A stretch of DNA of 64,000 bases from Mesocentrotus franciscanus (taxonomy: Eukaryota; Echinodermata; Echinoidea; Camarodonta; Strongylocentrotidae): assembly GCA_037976565.1 (NCBI GenBank), contig CP137685.1:16863695-16927694 (forward strand). The letters are read 5' to 3'. A model generated the notes under the pieces. It made no database searches. It had not been told where the DNA came from and was given only the letters and a program-made list of their open reading frames with translations. Shown one piece after another: positions 1-10,145 of the stretch. Positions within the stretch are counted from its first letter, which is position 1. Each line of letters begins with the position of its first letter. Position numbers and translations under genes: made by a program.

Positions 1-3000
1 AAAAACAATCGCAACTTCAAACTTCTTTTTAAAGTAAATTTCCGCACGCACCCCCATTGAAAAATGGTTAAAGGGAAATCCAACCTTGATAGCAAACTTG
101 TCTAGAATAAAGCAGAACAATCAGAGAAGCATACTGATGAAAGTTTGAATGAAATCGGACAAAAAATTAGAAAGTCACGAATTTTTGAAAGTTGCTATTA
201 CTATAGTTATGAGCTCTTCAAATTGGCTGAATTGATAATGTCTATGTGATGTAGTGGCGTACAACTTTCCCATTTGCTCCAATACACAAAAGGACTAAAA
301 TTTCAACTTTTCATAAATGTATGACTCAGGATGGTCTGTTCTTTTTAGAGGACCTATAATAATGTACTCTCCATGAAATATTTTGAGTAGTGCCCCGAGG
401 GTGAAGGCACTTGGAAGAAAAACAGAAATAAGTGATATTCCTGTACGCGACAAACGGGAGAGTAATCCGTCACTACGTCACAATCCACTGAGAAAATTGC
501 CGATTCGAGATTCGCACAGCTGTAGTGATCTCATATTTCAAACACTCATAACCTTCTTAATATTGGTCCGATTTATTTCAAACTTTCGCCATTCTGTTTC
601 TCTGATTTGTATGCTTTCATTCAAATGAGCTTATTAGAAGGGTTGGATTGCCCTTTGAAAACAGCCGCTAATTTAAGATAAGATTTTCCTAGCGTGTAGG
701 GCCAATTTGAAGACACCATTAAAAAAAGAGAATTGGCCCAGCGTGCCGTGACCCGAGTGTTTTCCAGCGCGCCGCGACCCGAGCTTTTAGTAAAAGCCTA
801 ATATATAATGCTCTTTTTTTTGCATTGACGACTTTGCATTGAGGACTTTCGTCAAAGTCTTGTTCGCGTTCGCGTTCTGAATTCTTCTTCTTCTTCTTCT
901 TCTTCCCCGAAATCCTATTCGTTTTGCATGTAGTGCTTGTTATTAAATTCTAGGTCCCTTCCTCTAGCCCGACTAGCCCGACTCAAATTTCGTAGACGTA
1001 ATCTCTGGTATCCAATCTAGATCACCTGACTCTTCGTTTTTAAAAAATCACTCGTGCGTAATGGTCCACGCGCCATTTTTCTCCGTTTCTGGTCCGTTTT
1101 TAGGCCTATCTTTCTTCCGGCTTCGTATCTCCAGTATCCCATATCCTAAAGACTTCTAACAAATTCCTCTAGATAGTCCAAGAAATAGTCTTTCATCTGC
1201 GACGCATAAACTGACCTCAAAATGCCATATTCGTACACCAAATTCAAATCCGAAATCGAATCCGTCAAAAATTGTTAAAATTCTTTCAAAATTGACCCCT
1301 AACAATCGAAAATTGCCATAACTTTCTCATTTCTAGTCCGTTTCGTCTCAAATTGTTGTAGTATCTTAATCTTATCACTGCATATATCCATGCCAGATTT
1401 TCACACACCAATGGTCACGCATGATATATATAGCGCCCTCTAAATTTCTGAAAATGGCTTTCTTTCTGTGGCCGTAGCTCCATTGTGCCTGGCTAAAACC
1501 GTACCCTTTTTTTGGATTTAGATACTTCAAGATATGCCCTTTCCAGCCGAAAAAAAAAATACCCTATCACTGACCGACTTTGCGAAAATTGCCCTCCATA
1601 TTTGAAGTCTTCAAGAAAATTGCGAAATAACTTCAACTTGCTCAAAAATGGCGATCTTTAAACCTACGTCAATGAAACTCGGCAGACTTATGTATTCGTA
1701 CACGTGACAACTGTCTGCCAAGTTTAGTAAAATTTGATGATGTCATCGCAAAGTTATCGCCGAAAACGATGAATTTACTATGTATTACGTAACAGCTCGT
1801 TAAATTCCTGCAGTAGATTGCGCGCAGATCATAATGATGTCAAACTAACCGCAATGAAATGCCCTTTCGATCGATATCAAGTACGGTATATGTTTTCCTA
1901 GAAATCTTTTAGTAAATCGCATTTTGAACAAGGGCCACAATACGGATTATGCTGGGTTTCCGCCCAATTATAACACGTATTTGCTATGACGTCATCTTTC
2001 AAAACGCTTTTCGCCCCCTTTCCGATCTTTTTTTTCCCCTTGAAATTTGGCAAGCATATTGTGGGTGGCCAAACACAGGTCATCTTGGAGCCGGATTTGT
2101 TTTAATCTCTCAAAGGGGCAATTTTAGACCCCATTTTATACCCTGGAGGATTATATTAGTATGGACGGTCATTTGTGCCACGGCACGCTTCAGGACGTGT
2201 TCTTCATTCACCAAAATCCCATTCGTTTTGCACGCAGTGCTTGTATAAGCCCTAGCTAGGTCCCTTCCGTTATCCCGATTCCTTTCAAACTTCATAGGCA
2301 TAGGTTCTAGCATCCTATCAAGGTCACTGAATTCTTCGTCTCCGAAATCACTCATGCTTGACCGTCGAAGCGCCATTTTGTCCGTTTCGGGCCGTTTTTG
2401 AAGCCTTTCTTTCGGCCTATCTATCTCCACTATCCTAGATGCTACATACTTCTAACAAATTGCTCTGGATAGTCCGAGAGAGGCTCTTTCCTCTAGAGCC
2501 TATAGCTAGAATACAGGGCGTTACCCCATGTCCAAGTTGTATGTGAAATTCTGATCAGGTTTTCCTACACGACTAAAAGTTAAGTAATGAGATAAACAAA
2601 GAATACTTTAGATAACGGGTTTTATTTTAGTCCTGAAAGTTGGGTAATGACATTTATTTAAACTCATTTGCTGTAAATGATAATGAATACTTCATCTGAA
2701 AATATAATTTTTATGTAGAGAGATACATGAAAACAGGTATAATGAAGAAATGAAAAGAACTTTCCCCCAACTCTCTAGATTACAAATTCCATGTATATTT
2801 TCATGGAACTAATAATTCATGCGTCCATTAATTGGATTACAAACAGTATATTCGGAAACCTCTTTTACCACTGATTTTGTGATGAACGGTTTTTTTCGAC
2901 ACGTTACATTTTACTACACTTCTAGAAAAGAACTCGTACATATCTCTTAAATGCAAGAAACATTGTTTCCATGTTTGAGAAGGTACTTGCGACAAATGAC

Positions 3001-3290
3001 CCGAGGTATAATTGTCATAAGACATGACCACTCGATGGCAGCTCGAATGATTCCGTCTTTAAGAATATGAACTTGCTTTCATGATTTTAAGTATTTCAAA
3101 TTCTATAACTGATTCATATTTCTTTATTTATCTTACTCGTAAGCCATGTAAAGCATTTTTCTTTCTAAATCACCTGTTATTGATCGATAAAGGGAATACA
3201 ATAAGTCCAGGCTACCTGCTCTTATCAAACAGAGTAGAGTGCTGTAATTTTCAGTTAAAGAGTCCAATATTATGAAAATACTGAACAATT
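1..3290. repeat. Non-coding leader region with two copies of a diverged ~300-bp repeat
   Basis: No convincing gene is seen. Two stretches, about 895-1205 and 2200-2505, are diverged copies of the same sequence in the same orientation. Both share the order of words such as ATTCGTTTTGCA, AGGTCCCTTCC, TCCGTTTC, CCGTTTTT, ACTTCTAACAAATT and GATAGTCC. They may be flanks of a decayed transposable element. The rest (1-890, 1210-2195, 2510-3290) is AT-rich with only short open frames that resemble no protein family I recognise. Confidence 0.55.
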
Positions 3291-3322
3291 TAAAAGAATA
3301 AGAGTATAAGTTGATCTGTTGT

Positions 3323-3403
3323 CACACGAAGAGAGCAAACGAGGGTTGCGACGTTTCGACTGCTACCTGCTAGTCTTCGTCAGGCAATGTGGACAATCGT
3401 GTG
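3323..3403 (-). ncRNA. Type I hammerhead ribozyme (left terminal repeat copy)
   Basis: Read on the minus strand this is the inverted copy of the motif at 4883-4962. The core is CTGACGA (3377-3383), then a GACT/AGTC stem II, GAAA (3354-3357) and a CGTC cleavage-site segment. Stem I has an inner TTGC/GCAA pairing and an outer CACACGA/TCGTGTG pairing at the feature ends. The one core difference from the right copy (CTGACGA versus CTGATGA) falls at the family's variable core position (CUGANGA), so the fold should survive. Confidence 0.75.
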
Positions 3404-3561
3404 TGTGTGTGTAATTGGGTTTTTACAGACGTGTATCAATCAGATATGATTATTTACGTCTGGGGACCGACCTTTAACGTCACCATCCGAAAGACGTTGC
3501 AAGCGCCTTTTGTAGCGTACGCTGCGTTCCGAGGGTGCCGGAACTGCCGCGCTGCTATTGG

Positions 3562-3843
3562 CAGTGGCGGATCCAGGGGGGGGCCCGGGCCCTCCTAGCA
3601 AAAAAACAGGTAAAAACACCCTTTTTGAAAAAAGAAGATGGGCCCCCTCCTGGCGCCCAAGGGGGTGGCGGTGGAAAAAAAATCACCGTTCCCGTAGGGA
3701 ATTTTTTTTTTTCGGGTGCCCAAACAAAAAGATTGTGCTCACTACCCCCACTGAGCGAAATCGGCCGGCACGATTTTCAAATTTTCGCACGAAGTGGGCC
3801 CCTTTTTAGGCCCCCTCCCTTGCCGCCGGCTGGATCCGCCCTG
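3562..3843. mobile_element. Short non-autonomous hAT-like element with perfect 8-bp TSD
   Basis: This 282-bp GC-capped element starts CAGTGGCGGATCCAGG and ends with the inverted counterpart (reverse complement CAGGGCGGATCCAG). It is flanked on both sides by the identical 8-bp duplication GCTATTGG (3554-3561 and 3844-3851). Short CAG-starting TIRs and an 8-bp duplication are hallmarks of hAT elements. It lies inside the left arm of the Penelope-like element and is therefore the younger insertion. It has no transposase frame. Confidence 0.85.
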
Positions 3844-3851
3844 GCTATTGG

Positions 3852-4268
3852 TCAGTGAAATCGACCAATCAGAAGCCGCGGACGGTGCGACCAGTCGGCG
3901 GTAGCTGTAGTTGCTGCAGTGTGGCTGGGTGCGGACGTGGAGGAGTTAGCGTCGGAAACTGTGCTGACCGGTGGTGTGGCCGTAGGGCGGCGGGCAACGG
4001 AAGGGGGCGCGTGTCGGCGGATGGTGAGAAGCCATTCCTCCGGGATGTCAATGCCGTTATCTCTATTGATATTATTGGTGTGTAAACGGATTTGGATAGC
4101 TTCTTTAACACGCCGTGTGTACCAGTGCTTATCCGCTGGCGACTCCCCGACGTCCGCATTTCGCCCGCCAGTAGCACCGCCCGTCACCGACGGGGATTCC
4201 CCGACGTCCGCATCCCGCCCACTGGTCGCACCGTCCGCGGCTTCTGATTGGTCGATTTCACTGACCAA
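3852..4268 (-). pseudogene. Penelope-like element protein remnant (C-terminal region)
   Basis: This open frame codes 138 residues. Residues 47-86 have a strongly basic, ordered segment (TRRVKEAIQIRLH, then NNINRDNGIDIPEEW) that resembles the tail following the GIY-YIG endonuclease domain in Penelope-like retroelement proteins. Residues 13-45 are two copies of a Gly/Asp-rich unit ending in DVGESP, produced by a ~45-bp tandem duplication. The last ~50 residues are Ser/Thr/Pro/Ala-rich low complexity. The GIY-YIG catalytic core and the reverse transcriptase are absent, so this is a 5'-truncated remnant and not a functional gene. Family assignment is by motif memory; a protein search would settle it. 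Confidence 0.5.
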
Positions 4269-4329
4269 TAGCAGCGCGGCAGTTCCGGCACCCTCGGAAC
4301 GCAGCGTACGCTACTAAAGGCGCTTGCAG

Positions 4330-4794
4330 TTTTAAAAATAAGTTAGAGTATAAAATAAAGGTTTATTATGAGAAAAACGGATATATATACAATTAGAATT
4401 AAGAAAAACTTTTCGTATAGAATATACATCTGAATATTATTTTAAAAAGCAAAAAATTAAAAAATGAAGGAAACAAATATATATAATGAAATGATTATAT
4501 GAAACAAATAAAACAGTAAGAATGATATTGTTTATGTTGGTATAGGTGTAAATACGTATATGTGTGTGCGTATGTATAGATATGTATATATATATACGTA
4601 TATATATGTGTATATGTATATCTCTTGTCTTCAAAATCCAAGCAGAGCGCGAAAGGCAAAAATAGTCAACTTTGACTGAATTGCCTTACAACCAAACCAA
4701 AAAAAAAAAAAAAGATTGTCCACTAGGCGTTGTAATCCAGCTAACAGTGGAAGTTACAAACTGATTCAGCCGAGGACGCAGGTTCGAAACTGAG
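4330..4794. repeat. AT-rich insert with TA/TG microsatellite in right arm of the Penelope-like element
   Basis: This stretch interrupts the right inverted arm relative to the left arm. It contains an alternating TATA/TGTG microsatellite (about 4550-4620) and an A-run near 4699. Open frames here come only from the repeat. Confidence 0.6.
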
Positions 4795-4882
4795 TCACGT
4801 CTTTCGGATGGTGACGTTAAAGGTCGGTCCCCAGACGTAAATAATCATATCTGATTGATACACGTCTGTAAAAACCCAATTA

Positions 4883-4962
4883 CACACGATTGTCCACATT
4901 GCCTGATGAAGACTAGCAGGTAGCAGTCGAAACGTCGCAACCCTCGTTTGCTCCTTCGTGTG
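4883..4962 (+). ncRNA. Type I hammerhead ribozyme (right terminal repeat copy)
   Basis: All hammerhead parts are visible in order: outer stem I CACACGA (4883-4889), inner stem I TTGC (4899-4902), CTGATGA core (4903-4909), stem II GACT (4911-4914) with a loop and AGTC (4925-4928), GAAA (4929-4932), CGTC (4933-4936) with cleavage expected after the C, inner stem I GCAA (4937-4940), and outer stem I TCGTGTG (4956-4962). Stem III is minimal, as in Penelope-type hammerheads, which are thought to cleave best as dimers. Its likely role is self-cleavage of the retroelement transcript at the terminal repeat. Confidence 0.85.
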
Positions 4963-5029
4963 ACAACAGATCAACTTAATACTCTTATTGTACTACCACG
5001 ATGATCAACATCTTCCGCACAATTTTAAA

Positions 5030-6495
5030 GAAATTGATTGAAAAATACAAAGTCATTATGAAACGTTTCAGGCTTTTTGTGTATTCTAGATTTCTGCGAG
5101 GAACCCTGAGCTGCCCCGTGAGTTTCATGGAGAACGCAACCTAGTCTATTTCTATCTGTACAATGTGTATAAAGCATATACATTAAACTTAACTGAAAAA
5201 TATCAAAGTCATTCTCAAATGTTTCAGGCCTTGTATAGGCCCTATGCTGGATTTCTAGGGGAACCTCTAAGTGTCCCCGCCCCCCATGAGTTAGGGGGGG
5301 GGGACACAACCCATGTTTTGTGTCAATTTGTTAATATCTTGTTAATATATATATTGTTAATTATCTGTACAATGTATATAAAGCATATAAATTACATTCA
5401 ACTAAATATAAACGTCATTCTAAAATGTTTCAGGCCTTAGGCCTAAAAAAATAAAAATAAAGTGGTGTATTGCCCTTAAGTTGCCAGCACCTGAGCACCT
5501 GGGTCGGTCGATTTTTTTTTCTTTCCCTCTTTGGGCTGATATTTTTCAGTTTTGAATGCTTTAATACATTTTTTTTTTTTATTCATTAACCATATTTTTC
5601 TCTAAAAAACGGTTAAAAAAAAATTTCAATAAAAATCCGACCGTATATTTTAAGATTTTGGGGTCAGTCGCAAAAGGCAATACAACAACTTTTTTTGTAA
5701 AGCCTTTATGTAGGCCCTAAGCTGGATTTCTACAAGAACCTCTAAGTGGTCCCCTGGAGTTGGGGGAGAATGCAACCCAGGTTTTGGGACGACTTTTTGT
5801 ACTTTTCCAAAGTCAAATTCGCTTTTTATTGCTCTTACTAATATTGTTCAGTCTATTTGTATCTTTACAATGTATATAAAGCATATACATTAAATTCAAC
5901 TGAAAAATATCAAAGTCATTCTAAAATGTTTCAGGCCTTGTGAAGGCACTAAACAGGATTTCTAGAGGAACCTCTGAGTGGTCCCCCGGAGTTTGGGGAG
6001 AATGCAACCCTGGTTTTGTATCGATATTTGTACTTTTACAAAGTGAAATTCGCTTTTTATTGCTCTCACTAATATTGTTCAGTCTTTTTCTATCTGTTCA
6101 ATGTATATAAAGCATATACATTAGATTTAACCCCCGGGGATTTAACCGAAAAATATCAAAGTCATTCTCAAATGTTTCAGGCCTTTCGTAGGCCCTAAGC
6201 TGGATTTCTAGAGGAACCTCTGAGTGGTCCCCTGGAGTTTGGGCGAAAATGCAACCCAGGTTTTGGGTCAAATTTGCGTACTTTTCCAAAGTCAAATTCA
6301 CTTTTTAATGCTCTCACTAATATTGTTCAGTCTATTTATATCTGTACAATGTATATAAAGCATATACATTAAATTTAACTGAAAAATATCAAAGTCGTTC
6401 TAAAATGTTTCAAGCCTTGTGTAGGAAATAAACCGGATTTCTAGGGGAACCTCTGAGTGGTCCCCCGGATTTTGGGGGAGAATGCAAAAGTCAGT
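5030..6495. repeat. Tandem array of a ~240-bp unit (about six diverged copies)
   Basis: Each unit repeats the same ordered words: a TGTATATAAAGCATA segment, a TCAAAGTCATTCT segment, ATGTTTCAGGCCTT, CTGGATTTCTA, GGAACCTCTGAGTGG and GAATGCAACCC. Copies begin near 5038, 5190, 5400, 5700 (partial), 5900, 6140 and 6378. The open frames in this stretch are fragments of the repeat and show no protein family. A non-repeat insert with poly-T runs occupies about 5440-5690. Confidence 0.85.
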
Positions 6496-7537
6496 GATAT
6501 ACATAAATATATATATTGGGGCATCTTGTGGTTCCTGATACTTTGTTTTCATGAAGTTGACGTTAGTCCAAAATATATTTTTGATATAACCGGTTGAAAA
6601 ATGCTGTATCACATGATCAAGATTGAGGGGGCAGATTGATCAGGCCGGGAGGGGATATACCCTTTGCCTTTTTAGAGAAATTTGCATTTTAAAGCTGATC
6701 TTGAGCTCTGGTATGGGAATCGTATTTCGAGAGTACATGGCTATAATTCATTCTGGGTTGTTTATCCTGCAGTAGATTGGTTGTTTGAACTAGTAAAATA
6801 AAAACGAACTCATAAAAATTTGCTGGAAATCATCTTCAATAAAAACCACAACTCTCATTTGCACATAGCAGCCCATGTTGAGCACATGGTGTCGGGCCTA
6901 CTTACCTTGATTTTCTTATCTTTCTATGCTCATTACTCAGCCCCTGTACATTTTCTACCAAAATCGTTAGGCACATGTCATTTATTTGTAATCTTGAACA
7001 TTCAACATGTGAGAATTTATTTTCTATCATTACCAGAACTCAAGCTAATCTTTAAAGTGAAACGGAAATACATAGTTACCGTATACTCTCTTTGTATATT
7101 TTTCCGTATGTCTTCTATCTTTTCTTTTTCTTCTGTGGTGTACACTACAAGGATCGGATCACCCCAAACCATATTTCGATTAAACACTTAATGCACCTCC
7201 TACAAAAGATTATGATCACGAAAATCTCGATTTGATTTGATGGAAACCAGAACAGAAACTGACTCGTTGTGTTCATTGTTCGAAAATATCCCTGTTACAA
7301 CGGCTATAATCTCGATATCTTTACCATATTCATATTCATTTAACCAGGTAAAACATCTGTATCGATAATTGAGGGCCAACACAACTCGATTCTTCTTCTT
7401 CTTCTTGATATAGTTACTGTGAAATATGATAGGCCTAAGTATAATATGCATAATTATGAATGCAGCATCTCCATCATATAGTTGAGTTTAAGCAATTCCG
7501 AGCCTTCAAAATAGCCGTCTTGAGCGATAGAAACTCT
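6496..7537. other. No gene recognised
   Basis: AT-rich sequence. An open frame of 123 codons (6820-7191, +) is hydrophobic but has no start context, splice partner or family resemblance, and I treat it as chance. A CTT triplet run is seen at 7390-7405. Confidence 0.5.
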
Positions 7538-7781
7538 CAGTGGCGGATCCAGGGGAGGGGGCCCCCTCCCCTAGCAAAAAAAGAAGGTAAAAACACCCTT
7601 TTCTGTTTAAAAAAGAAGAAGACGGGCCCCCTCCCCTAGCAATTTTTTTTAAAATAGTGCTCCATACCCCCGCTTATTCACCGGCTGGCTGATTCGCCGC
7701 TACATATTTTCTCACGAATTGGGCCCCCTCTCTGGCCCCCTCTCTGGCCCCCTCCCTTGCCGCCGGCTGGATCCGCCCCTG
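7538..7781. mobile_element. Short non-autonomous hAT-like element
   Basis: This 244-bp element has termini CAGTGGCGGATCCAGGGG and, on the other strand, CAGGGGCGGATCCAGC. It is flanked by an 8-bp duplication with one mismatch (GAAACTCT at 7530-7537, AAAACTCT at 7782-7789). It belongs to the same family as 3562-3843 by its terminal and subterminal sequence (CCCCCTCCCTTGCCGCCGGC near the right end). Confidence 0.83.
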
Positions 7782-7910
7782 AAAACTCTAACCTATCCCT
7801 TTAAATTTGCACTGCCCCCATTGTTTTGTTTTTTTTTCGTTGGAAATTAATTCTCTCTCTCACACACACACTCTCTCCGAAGGACAAGGGTTGTCTCGTT
7901 GGCAACTATA

Positions 7911-8953
7911 CAGTGCGTATCAAAAAGAGTGTACCTAACTTTGGTAGATCCTAATTAAGATTTCATGACCAATATGACTTTGAAATGTTTTTCATGATAA
8001 AGAGTAAATTATTTTCTGTCAAATGATACCCTATCCACAATATTTCTGTCACGGGTGACTGACCTACAGGGTCTTTAAAATGTGTTGTCAAAATCGCCTT
8101 GTACCAAGTATGGGCTAATGGAACGAATGTGGGTCAGGCCATATGCATGTGCTTCTTCAATTTTAAATCCTTTTATCCTTAAATGTTGCCTCGTGATTTG
8201 GTGCTTCATTGTTTAAAATGATGCAATGTATCTAGGCTTTCACAGAATCTTGTTTCAATCCATAGGATAACCTTTTAATTATTTTAACAGCCTACTAACT
8301 TCTTGTCTCATGATATGTAAGTTCTCTCTGCGCACTTGTCCGCTGCGCCATTTCACATGCGTAAGGAGCATAGGGTGGTTATCCCGGTTTCGTAACCTTT
8401 GAAAACTCAAAGGTAACGCAACCCAAATGCAAGAAAGAACACATGTGATCATAAGTATCAAAGAAATTGACATTAGACTTTCAAAACAAAGATGACATCC
8501 CAAATAAACTTTTGTATCACTCAATGAGAAGGGTTACCTTAAACAAGAGATGCGAATGAAGTCAAGATTATTATCATAACGAAGAGAATATCATAAATTT
8601 TGCTTGTGATAAGCATTTCCTTGTTTTGAGTTGATATAAATACCATTTCTTTTCAACTGCCCAATAGTCATTGCAAATAAGTGAGCAATTGTGTCTGGAA
8701 TGAGATAACACAAGCATAATGGCTTTTGATCCACATTCACTGCTTCAGCCCAAACTTGGTACAAGAGGATTTTGACAATACTTTTTGAAAAGTCTGGTGC
8801 TCATTAATCCGTGGCAGCACAATCATGAATATGGTATCACTATACAGGGTATAAGTTACCCTTTACAACGATGTATGATTTAAGGTCATATACGTTATAA
8901 CTTAATAGTTAGAAGTTACCAAAGTTTGGTATACTTTCTTTTGATACGCACTG
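7911..8953. mobile_element. Tc1/mariner-like element (decayed, non-coding)
   Basis: The termini CAGTGCGTATCAAAA (left) and, inverted, CAGTGCGTATCAAAAG (right) extend as an imperfect ~37-bp TIR and sit between TA dinucleotides (7909-7910, 8954-8955), the mariner target site. The 1043-bp length would suit a small mariner. No transposase with a D,D(34/35)D pattern is readable in any frame, so it is a decayed or internally replaced copy. Confidence 0.75.
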
Positions 8954-9429
8954 TATATAGTCATTTCATCATTGATTATCAGAGGGACAGTAGTGATCAG
9001 AATTTGGACGAGATTTTGTCACGGAAACCCACATATATATTTTGTTATACATAATAGCTATACAGAATAGCTTAAGTACTTGCGGATTTCCCTAGGAAAG
9101 TTGTCTTAATATCTAACTTATACCTATGATTCATTCTGTACAAATTAGGATTCATTTTGTAGTAAATGTCGTCTAAATCCAAGAGAATAAAAATAAAAAT
9201 TCTAAAATTATGAACAAAACTAATTTAATTTCAAATCCCCCAACAAAGAATAAAAGTACTAATAGTATATCATGCAACATTATGCACGGTGCATTTTATG
9301 TATTCACATTTGCAAGGAATACATAAATTCACAAAAACCCCGGTACTGTTATTGTGTAAGTACATTTAAGGAGCAATTAATACCCAATATCCCAGCACCA
9401 CCAGAGCACTTCTAAAGGAGAAAAAAAGG

Positions 9430-9735
9430 AGAAAAAACGGAGAAAGAGAAAGATCTCTGCCCAGGATTTGTCGAAATGTGAATCCTGCGAGGCACAGCTT
9501 CTTGCTGGAGGCCCCGTGTAGAGGAGAGTCACCACCTTTGCACGTTAAGAACCCATTGCACTATTCGTATAAGAGTAGGGGGAAACTCCGGTGTAGTGCT
9601 CCACCTGGACACCCCCAGTCAGTTATACCGGGAGGAGAGACGCGAGGGTTACAGTGATTCAGTTCGCTTTTCGCCTCCCAGGCACAGGTGACGCCAAATA
9701 CTTAATAATAATAATAACAATAATAAATATGGAAC
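9430..9735 (+). repeat. Probable SINE ending in an AAT-repeat tail
   Basis: A GC-balanced ~280-bp body ends in an AATAATAATAATAAC tail (9703-9725), the arrangement typical of SINEs in marine invertebrates. No clean A or B box was identified, so a SINE origin is inferred from the tail and length. It lies immediately upstream of the P450 gene. Confidence 0.4.
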
Positions 9736-9949
9736 GGGCATATTATCAAGATTATAAGTGGCGTAATAAATCATATTCAAACTTGGGACTTTCCTTTCAA
9801 CAAGGATTGCATGCGTGAAGCATTGTACTTGTGCTAATTTACCGACGTTTTACTCATGAACACAATAGGCCTACAATAATAATGATTAAACAAATTGATG
9901 GTTAAGCCTACGTTGTCAATGTAAAAGGTATTAATTTATTAGTGTTGTT

Positions 9950-9987
9950 ATTCCTTTTATCAGGGATCCGGTAATTAAACTATCATC
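9950..9987 (+). promoter_or_regulatory. Candidate 3' splice site of a 5'-UTR intron before the P450 start codon
   Basis: A pyrimidine-rich run ending in TTTATCAG (acceptor AG at 9962-9963) precedes the start codon by 24 nt. This suggests that a non-coding first exon lies upstream. No TATA box or initiator was assigned, so the promoter location is unknown. Confidence 0.35.
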
Positions 9988-10145
9988 ATGGAGTTGAATC
10001 AGATGACAATTTACCACGGATTGGTAACGGCTTTAGTTGGTCTAGTGGCTGCGTGGATTGTGAAACACCTGATGACTCGATCTAAGAACCTTCCACCCGG
10101 GCCGACGGGAATACCTCTGCTCGGCGTTGCTTTAAAACTCATCAG
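9988..10145 (+). CDS. CYP2: P450 coding exon 1 (membrane anchor and PPGP hinge)
   Basis: Codes residues 1-52 plus two bases of codon 53, then donor GGTAATGG. It contains the start methionine, a hydrophobic helix and the PPGPTGIPLLG hinge that directs folding of the catalytic domain on the cytosolic face of the ER. Confidence 0.93.

Larger units (their letters stand above)
3297..4986 (-). mobile_element. Penelope-like retroelement remnant with inverted terminal repeats
   Basis: The outer ~190 bp (3297-3495) return as the reverse complement at 4795-4986, and further inverted segments match 3495-3560 with 4262-4328 and 3851-3905 with 4212-4270. Each outer repeat carries a hammerhead ribozyme core. 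The interior has a minus-strand frame resembling the C-terminal end of a Penelope-like GIY-YIG/RT protein. Penelope-like elements are known to carry hammerhead ribozymes in their LTR-like repeats, often in inverted arrangement, so ribozyme plus coding remnant supports this class. The inverted symmetry reaches into the coding remnant, so this may be two 5'-truncated copies head to head. The right arm holds ~465 bp of AT-rich DNA (4330-4794) absent from the left arm. The left arm holds a hAT-like insertion. No reverse transcriptase domain remains. Confidence 0.72.

Noticed and set aside
5025..6612. Family of small secreted peptides from repeated frames
   Set aside because: Similar frames recur because the ~240-bp unit is tandemly repeated. 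Frames are broken differently in each copy.
6820..7191. 123-codon open frame as a gene
   Set aside because: Hydrophobic AT-rich frame with no family likeness, no splice partners and no regulatory context.
7911..8953. Active mariner transposase
   Set aside because: Good TIRs and TA sites, but no frame shows the DNA-binding or catalytic acid pattern.
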